Origin: Ignavibacteriota bacterium
GTDB taxonomy: Bacteria; Bacteroidota; Ignavibacteria; UBA10030
Reading direction: 5' to 3'
DNA: 64,000 bases
NCBI GenBank assembly: GCA_003170475.1
Contig: PMZI01000010.1
Location: 35,976 to 99,975, forward strand
In this document: positions 63,799 through 64,000 of the stretch, one piece after another
Layout of the letters: each line of letters begins with the position of its first letter
Position numbering within the stretch: the stretch's first letter is position 1
Made by a program: the position numbers and the translations under genes
Notes under the pieces: generated by a model
What the model was told of the DNA's origin: nothing
Database searches by the model: none
What the model saw: only the letters and a program-made list of their open reading frames with translations

Positions 63799-64000
63799 AT
63801 GAAGAAAGTGATTACTGTGTTTGGCAGTTCGAGACCGCGAGACGGTGACCCCGAGTACCTGGAAGCACTCGAGGTCGGCAGGGCGCTCGCACGTGAGGGA
63901 TTCAGCGTCTGCAATGGAGGATACGGCGGAATCATGGAAGCCTCGGCACGTGGGGCAAAGGAATCTGGTGGAGAAACCATAGGCATCACTGTGGAATCAT
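63799..64000 (+). CDS. LOG-family (lysine-decarboxylase-like) protein, N-terminal part
   Basis: 67 codons to the window edge, absent from the track. MKKVITVFGSSRPRDGDPEYLEALEVG, then GFSVCNGGYGGIMEASARGAKESGGETIGIT is the typical opening of LOG/TIGR00725-type nucleotide 5-monophosphate phosphoribohydrolases; the PGGxGTxxE catalytic motif would lie downstream. The start has AGGGG eight bases upstream. Confidence 0.88.
   Translation, partial: MKKVITVFGSSRPRDGDPEYLEALEVGRALAREGFSVCNGGYGGIMEASARGAKESGGETIGITVES

Noticed and set aside
1-64000. CRISPR arrays, tRNA or rRNA genes, prophage or integrase genes
   Set aside because: No regularly spaced direct repeats, no tRNA-like T-loop in the spacers, and no integrase, transposase or phage structural genes were seen.

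Overview
The window comes from a Gram-negative bacterium, most likely a member of the Bacteroidota / Chlorobiota-Ignavibacteriota (FCB) lineage. Reasons: a complete Kdo and lipopolysaccharide-export operon (kdsA, kdsC, kdsD, lptC, a long OstA-like lptA, lptB), many lipoproteins with clear lipoboxes, a TonB-dependent receptor, and a remnant of a type IX secretion C-terminal sorting domain. Base composition looks like 50-55 % GC by eye. No rRNA, tRNA or CRISPR was found. The lineage call is an inference from gene content.

Left arm (1-10.4 kb, all minus strand): a large ORF that runs off the left edge and is absent from the ORF track; ispG with a rhomboid protease; pgk and gapA; comF followed in frame by the T9SS-domain remnant; uvrB; a four-helix-bundle (S23/IVP-type) gene bracketed by two inverted arrays of a degenerate 7-nt repeat; and an unknown protein. 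A gene-less pair of similar heptad arrays lies between pgk and gapA. gapA has a clear promoter embedded in a 14-bp perfect dyad.

Middle (10.6-36.4 kb): a DUF4296-like lipoprotein and a two-subunit M16 peptidase pair (+) meet a purM-DUF2721-GNAT-histidine kinase operon (-) at a shared terminator. Plus-strand genes follow: FAH-family hydrolase, M23 endopeptidase, valS, OsmC, a trypsin-like lipoprotein, GNAT, DNA polymerase IV, a secreted DinB-fold protein, a thioesterase-DUF885-truA-lspA operon, fucI, and deoC translationally coupled to two SPOR lipoproteins.

36.4-52.6 kb: a truncated acyl-CoA synthetase tail lies next to an IS-end-like inverted repeat whose outer arm supplies the -35 of a near-consensus promoter for the B12-dependent ribonucleotide reductase nrdJ, which has a structured leader. 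Then come two peptidases (M19 dipeptidase, DmpA-type P1), carA (-), the heat-shock run hrcA-grpE-dnaJ with an HhH protein, an orphan PilM-like ATPase-fold protein, rsmD, coaD and an FmdB zinc ribbon, then pckA and an aminotransferase (-).

Right arm (52.8-64 kb): a nine-gene minus-strand operon runs kdsA-kdsC-unknown-kdsD-lptC-lptA-lptB-aroF-tyrA. It makes Kdo, provides the periplasmic export machinery and ends with two aromatic amino-acid enzymes. Divergent from it are ispE, a TonB-dependent receptor and a LOG-family protein cut by the window edge. ispG and ispE show that the organism uses the MEP isoprenoid route.

The most unusual items are the heptad-repeat cassette around the four-helix-bundle gene, its gene-less relative, and the nrdJ promoter apparently built from a transposon-like end. 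Most of the remaining genes belong to well-known housekeeping families.
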